A stretch of 64,000 bases of DNA from CAYLRY01 sp964386535 (GTDB lineage: Bacteria > Chloroflexota > Dehalococcoidia > Dehalococcoidales > UBA3254), in the NCBI GenBank assembly GCA_964386535.1, contig CAYLRY010000006.1:31674-95673 (forward strand). The letters run 5' to 3'. This document shows positions 60,155-64,000 of the stretch, piece after piece. Within the stretch, counting starts at the first letter, position 1. Each line of letters starts with the position of its first letter. The notes beneath the pieces are model-generated. The model ran no database searches. It saw only the letters and a list, made by a program, of their open reading frames with translations, and was not told where the DNA came from. The position numbers and the translations under genes are program-made.

Positions 60155-61729
60155 TTAAAGCTGGACAGTTTTAGCGCTGTAAACATCCTTGATGGCCATA
60201 ATTTTGTTTTTAGCAGCTTCTGGGAGTTGTTCATCCAGATCCAGGATCATTAAAGCCTTGCCTCTAGCCTTTTGTCGTCCGACATGCATAGCACTGATAT
60301 TAACGTCCACACTGCCGGTGACATTCCCGACTTCTCCTATAAGGCCAGGTCTGTCCCTGTGGTCTACAAAGAGGAAAGAACCCTCGGTAGGCAGGAAATC
60401 TATCCAGTAATTATTTACGTTGACAATATGCGGTTCACCCCGCAACACGGTTCCAGCTACATCTGTTGTCCCAACGCTGGTTGTAACTTCCGCAGTAATC
60501 AGAGTGGCATAATTGACGCAGGTGACGTCTTTCTGTTCAACCACTGTTAACCCCCGTTTGCTGGCAATCAGGTTCGCATTTACCAGGTTAATCTTCTCTT
60601 CACTGACATTTTCCAGCAATCCGCCAAGCAGGGCAGCTTTAATGGCGTTGGTATCGTAACGGGTAATTTCTCCCTCATACTTGATTTTCAGGGCATTAAT
60701 TTGACCTTCACTGATCTGGCTGACAAGCTTGCCGATTTTCTTAGCTACTTGCATGAAAGGTCCCAGGATTGGCATCATTTCAGGTGGAATAAAGGGAGCA
60801 TTAACAGCATACCTGGGAGCTAGTCCTTTAAATACATCTACTATTTGTTCAGCAACATCACTGGCAGCCATCGCCTGTGCTTCGGCTGTGGATGCTCCGA
60901 GATGAGGAGTAACCGTAACATTATCCAGGCCGAAGAGAATACAGGAAGTACAAGGTTCCTGTGGAAAGACATCTATGGCAGCTCCGGCGATCCTTTTTTC
61001 TTTAAGAGCCGCAGCCAGTGCTTCTTCATTAATCAGTCCGCCCCGGGCAGTATTAATCAGGCGGGCAGTGGGCTTCATCATGGCCAGTTCTTTGGTGTTG
61101 ATCATTTCTTTGGTTTGAGATGACAGGGGTATATGCAGGGTAATGAAATCGGATTCTTTATACAGGCGTTCGAGGGGAACAACCTCTACCTGGAGGTTAC
61201 GTGCGTGGTCCTGAGAAACAAATGGATCATAACCAATAAGTTTCATTTCCAGACCCCGGGCGCGGCGAGCAACGGCGGAACCGACATTACCTAATCCGAT
61301 GATGCCAAGGGTCTTGCCCCTGACTTCAGTCCCCATGAATTTACTTCTTTCCCACTTACCTGCTTTAAGAGCATAATTAGCCGCAGGGATATGACGGGCC
61401 AGGGACAACATCAGGGCGATGGCATGTTCAGCCGCAGAAATAGTGTTTCCAGTGGGGGCATTGACTACAATAATACCCCGGCGGGTAGCTGCTTCCAGAT
61501 CGATATTATCCACACCTACACCCGCCCGTCCGATCACTATTAACTTCTTGCCAGCTTCAATAATCGGAGCGGTCACCTGAGTCTGACTGCGTACAACCAG
61601 TCCTTCATAATTACCAATAATAGCAAGGATTTCTTCCGCTTTCAGTCCTGTCTTGACATCTACCTCAGCGGAAGACTTCATTATTTCAATGCCTTCTTTC
61701 GAAAGCGGATCAGCCACCAGCACTTTCAT
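60155..61729 (-). CDS. serA: D-3-phosphoglycerate dehydrogenase
   Basis: 524-residue long-form SerA, first step of the phosphorylated serine pathway (3-phosphoglycerate to phosphohydroxypyruvate). Substrate-binding domain residues 1-100, NAD Rossmann motif G-I-I-G-L-G-N-V-G-S-A-V near 143-154, catalytic region including D-V-F-P-Q-E-P with H-L-G-A-S-T-A-E-A-Q, then an intervening domain, and a C-terminal ACT domain (D-V-N-I-S-A-M-H-V-G-R) typical of allosteric control by serine. It follows the class V aminotransferase by 15 nt on the same strand, so the two make the first two steps together. No serB is in the window. Confidence 0.95.
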   Translation of the reverse strand: MKVLVADPLSKEGIEIMKSSAEVDVKTGLKAEEILAIIGNYEGLVVRSQTQVTAPIIEAGKKLIVIGRAGVGVDNIDLEAATRRGIIVVNAPTGNTISAAEHAIALMLSLARHIPAANYALKAGKWERSKFMGTEVRGKTLGIIGLGNVGSAVARRARGLEMKLIGYDPFVSQDHARNLQVEVVPLERLYKESDFITLHIPLSSQTKEMINTKELAMMKPTARLINTARGGLINEEALAAALKEKRIAGAAIDVFPQEPCTSCILFGLDNVTVTPHLGASTAEAQAMAASDVAEQIVDVFKGLAPRYAVNAPFIPPEMMPILGPFMQVAKKIGKLVSQISEGQINALKIKYEGEITRYDTNAIKAALLGGLLENVSEEKINLVNANLIASKRGLTVVEQKDVTCVNYATLITAEVTTSVGTTDVAGTVLRGEPHIVNVNNYWIDFLPTEGSFLFVDHRDRPGLIGEVGNVTGSVDVNISAMHVGRQKARGKALMILDLDEQLPEAAKNKIMAIKDVYSAKTVQL

Positions 61730-61744
61730 TTCTTAGCTCCACAT

Positions 61745-62833
61745 TTATTTTTTATAACCTAATTTAGCCAGTACGAAAGCCAGAGCTTCAATACATTCAT
61801 GGATGTCTTTCTCATTCACCCAACCCAGGTGACCGATACGGAATATTTTACCATCCAGAGCGCCCTGACCGCCTGTAATGGTAATTTGTTTTTCATCTCT
61901 CAAAGCTTTACTTAGGGCTTTGTATTCGATTCCCGCTGGTAACCAGACGGCAGTAACAGTGTTGGAAGCATATTTTTCGTCAGCAACAGGTTTCAGCCCA
62001 AGGGATTTGATGCCATCGCGACAAGCCTTACCGACGCGGGCATGACGGGCTACTATGTTGGGTAAACCTTCCTTAACCAGCATTTCCAAACCTATTGAAA
62101 GGGCGTAAATGGCGCTTACGGCTGGAGTCCAGGGATTCTCATCTTTCTCCAGATATTTTTTAGCCTGACCAAAATCCCAGTAGAACCTGGGCATTTTGGC
62201 TCTGGCATAAGCTTCCCAGGCTTTTTTACTGACACTGACAAAGGATAGGCCGGGAGGGGCCATCCAGCCTTTCTGAGAACCGGAGATAGCTATATCCAAT
62301 CCCCATTCATCCACCGGACACCTTAAAGAGCCCAGGCTGGAAACGCAATCTACCATCAATAGTTTATCAAATTCTTTGACTACTTCACTGAGGGCGTCCA
62401 TATCATTAGTGATACCTGTGGAGGTCTCATTATGGGTAATAAAAACAGCCTTGACATCCGGATTGGCCTGTAAGGCTTTGCGGACAGCTTCAGGATCAGC
62501 AGCCTTACCCATTTCGAATTTAAATGGAATTATTTTAGCGCCAAAGGCCTGGGCGATAGCTGCAAAACGATCACCAAAAACACCTATGCTGACTGCCAGT
62601 ACAGCATCTCCTGGAGAGAGCATGTTGACTACTGCTGCCTCCAGACCCCCGGTTCCCGAACCGGTCAGCACAAATAAATCATTCCTCGTTTCAAATAAGA
62701 GTTTCAGTTTTTCAGTAATATCATGCAGCATGTTGTGAAATTCAGCACTCCGATGATTGATCATCTGTTTGGACATAATTTGTAAAACTTCTGGTGGAAG
62801 GGGGGTAGGACCGGGAATCCGTAATTGAGCCAT
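61745..62833 (-). CDS. Class V aminotransferase (alanine/serine:glyoxylate type)
   Basis: 362-residue PLP aminotransferase. The start at ATG 62833 (AGGAG 7 nt upstream, product beginning M-A-Q-L-R-I-P-G-P-T-P) is chosen over a longer frame that adds 15 charged residues. G-S-G-T-G-G-L-E-A-A near 58-67 and PLP lysine K188 in S-G-S-Q-K-G-W-M-A-P-P-G place it in the serine-pyruvate/alanine-glyoxylate group. Directly upstream of serA in an operon (15 nt). In this setting it may act as phosphoserine aminotransferase, as described for some archaea and Dehalococcoidia-like bacteria that lack canonical SerC; that part is inference. Confidence 0.88.
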   Translation of the reverse strand: MAQLRIPGPTPLPPEVLQIMSKQMINHRSAEFHNMLHDITEKLKLLFETRNDLFVLTGSGTGGLEAAVVNMLSPGDAVLAVSIGVFGDRFAAIAQAFGAKIIPFKFEMGKAADPEAVRKALQANPDVKAVFITHNETSTGITNDMDALSEVVKEFDKLLMVDCVSSLGSLRCPVDEWGLDIAISGSQKGWMAPPGLSFVSVSKKAWEAYARAKMPRFYWDFGQAKKYLEKDENPWTPAVSAIYALSIGLEMLVKEGLPNIVARHARVGKACRDGIKSLGLKPVADEKYASNTVTAVWLPAGIEYKALSKALRDEKQITITGGQGALDGKIFRIGHLGWVNEKDIHECIEALAFVLAKLGYKK

Positions 62834-62920
62834 ATATTTCTCCTTTTCTTTCCTCTTTTGAGATTTATCAGTTATCAATTGCCTGTACTATCAAAAAACC
62901 AGATCAAGAAATCTAAATGT

Positions 62921-63844
62921 TTAATTTTTCCCCAGAACTTTTCTTGCCTGGAGAATATCTTCAGCAATTTTTTTCTTTAACTCTGCGGCGTTATTAAATT
63001 TAATTTCGTCGCGGATTTTATGTATGAAATCGATTTGGACCATACGTTCGTATAGATTATCGTGATAGTCCAGTAAAAAGGTTTCGATAGTACGGGCATT
63101 ATCTCCGAAGGTGGGATTGTTACCAACATTAGTAACCGAATGAAAAGTATTTCCTCCAACAATTGCCAGGGTAGCGTAGACTCCATCACTGGGTAAAGCC
63201 TGATCTGGTAAAATATCAAGATTCACGGTGGGGAATCCCAGACCCGTACCTCTACCTTTACCATGGATTACCTGCCCGTGAAGATTAAAAGGTCTCCCCA
63301 ACAGTCTCTGGACTTTTCCCATATCGCCCCCGGCTAGAGCTTGGCGTATGGCAGTGCTGCTTACTACATCGCCATTGTTTTTCATGGGGGGGACAACCGT
63401 GACACTAAAATTTAACTCTGAACCAAGCTGATAGAGGGCAGCAATATCACCCTCATGGTTTTTACCCATGGCAAAATCAGGGCCAATGACCAGTCCCCGC
63501 ATTCTGAGTGATTTCTGGAGTGTAATAACGAATTCCCTGGCGCTTACCCGTGCGAGTGCTGGGGTAAAGGAAAGAACAATTACGGTATTTACACCTTCAC
63601 TTTTAAGCAAACGGGTTTTTTCTTCTGTATCAGTCAGAAAAGGAGGTTGAGATCCGGGGGTTAAGATTTCCTGTGGATGTTGACGGAAAGTAATGACTAT
63701 ACTGCGTAAGCCTTGCTGCTTAGCAAGCTCTTTAAGTTGTGATATCAAATACTTGTGACCCAGATGGACTCCGTCAAAGACCCCGATAGTAATCAAGCTA
63801 TCTTGATCAGGCCGGAACCCAGCTAGCTCTTGCTCCACCTGCAC
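62921..63844 (-). CDS. ribF: Bifunctional riboflavin kinase / FAD synthetase
   Basis: About 307 residues. N-terminal FMN adenylyltransferase: I-T-I-G-V-F-D-G-V-H-L-G-H near residues 20-32, then I-T-F-R-Q-H-P, G-P-D-F-A-M-G-K-N-H-E-G-D and S-S-T-A-I-R-Q-A-L. C-terminal kinase: G-K-G-R-G-T-G-L-G-F-P-T-V-N-L and V-T-N-V-G-N-N-P-T-F-G. The longest frame starts at a TTG (63874) with no ribosome site; a GTG at 63844 follows GGAGG by 4 nt and gives the better N-terminus (V-Q-V-E-Q-E-L), with GTG 63838 possible. Makes the FMN/FAD used by the many flavoproteins here. Confidence 0.92.
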   Translation of the reverse strand: MQVEQELAGFRPDQDSLITIGVFDGVHLGHKYLISQLKELAKQQGLRSIVITFRQHPQEILTPGSQPPFLTDTEEKTRLLKSEGVNTVIVLSFTPALARVSAREFVITLQKSLRMRGLVIGPDFAMGKNHEGDIAALYQLGSELNFSVTVVPPMKNNGDVVSSTAIRQALAGGDMGKVQRLLGRPFNLHGQVIHGKGRGTGLGFPTVNLDILPDQALPSDGVYATLAIVGGNTFHSVTNVGNNPTFGDNARTIETFLLDYHDNLYERMVQIDFIHKIRDEIKFNNAAELKKKIAEDILQARKVLGKN

Positions 63845-63954
63845 ATGCCCTCCAGAGCTGGCCAAGCCAGACAACTACTTACTCAGATGCACACGTTCAA
63901 TAAGTTTCAGAAGATGGCTTAATCGTAACACAGGATTGTAAATGCGTCAATAAA

Positions 63955-63989
63955 AGATCGGAAGAGCGTCGTGTAGGGAAAGAGTGTAG
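63955..63989. other. Illumina sequencing adapter read-through (artefact)
   Basis: Starting at AGATCGGAAGAGCGTCGTG (63955) and continuing GTAGGGAAAGAGTGTAG to 63989, the sequence equals the reverse complement of the standard TruSeq universal adapter start. The last ~11 bases after it are noise. It is not genome sequence. It marks the end of the assembled contig; reliable DNA ends at about 63954. Confidence 0.95.
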
Positions 63990-64000
63990 GATAGGGTGTA

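Noticed and set aside
1..64000. CRISPR array, prophage or insertion sequence
   Set aside because: No regularly spaced repeats, cas genes, phage structural genes or transposases were seen on either strand.

Overview
The window reads as one end of a metagenome-derived contig from an anaerobic, moderate-GC bacterium. The closest fit by gene content and protein style is the Chloroflexota, class Dehalococcoidia. This is an inference: there is no rRNA or other decisive marker. Support comes from a 2-oxoacid:ferredoxin oxidoreductase operon, ETF and acyl-CoA dehydrogenase, a soluble fumarate-reductase-like module, 4Fe-4S proteins, and no oxygen-respiration genes. The left edge cuts uvrA. The right edge ends in about 35 bases identical to Illumina adapter sequence, so the contig really stops there and its last ~45 bases are not genomic.

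Layout. 1-3.2 kb: 3' part of uvrA and an MFS carrier. 3.3-8.4 kb: a minus-strand surface/secretion cluster with a 953-residue exported protein carrying a His/Cys clan-CD-like C-terminus, two paralogous lipoproteins and a possible tiny lipopeptide. 8.6-13.1 kb: orphan OmpR-type regulator, sbcC, flavodoxin-ferredoxin protein. 13.3-17.5 kb: IclR regulator, FAD oxidoreductase and orphan solute-binding lipoprotein, a likely catabolic module. 17.7-19.4 kb: ftsA-like gene behind a structured leader and a 70-residue protein. 19.4-24.4 kb: nitroreductase, pcm, tail-anchored small protein, xerC/D-type recombinase, membrane protein, uvrC. 24.4-27.2 kb: ABC-2 exporter operon with a NEW3-domain protein. 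27.4-31.3 kb: acpS, yebC, ruvC-ruvA, M50/CBS protease. 31.4-36.5 kb: etfBA, EF-G-like GTPase, lgt. 36.6 kb: tRNA-Ser(GCT). 36.9-39.7 kb: CoA-transferase and miaB.

39.9-49.8 kb is the metabolic core. korDABC (2-oxoacid:ferredoxin oxidoreductase) is followed by a seven-gene tight operon: fumarase alpha, a TfrB-like Fe-S protein, a TfrA/FrdA-like flavoprotein, an HdrC-like Fe-S protein, an acyl-CoA dehydrogenase, fumarase beta, and nadB. With the CoA-transferase and etfBA nearby, this suggests a ferredoxin/fumarate-linked anaerobic carbon and electron economy, with fumarate made by the split fumarase and consumed by the reductase and by NadB. No membrane anchor for the fumarate reductase is present.

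49.9-63.9 kb: pth, ligA, a repeat-bearing 829-bp non-coding stretch, a BaiN/HI0933-type flavoprotein, a PaaI-type thioesterase, maf, an SDR, recO, then a probable serine group (DUF1015 protein, serA, class V aminotransferase) and ribF. DNA repair genes are frequent (uvrA, sbcC, uvrC, ruvCA, ligA, recO), but their usual partners (sbcD, ruvB) are not in the window. No CRISPR array, prophage, transposase or integrative element was recognised. Small dispersed intergenic repeats are present.
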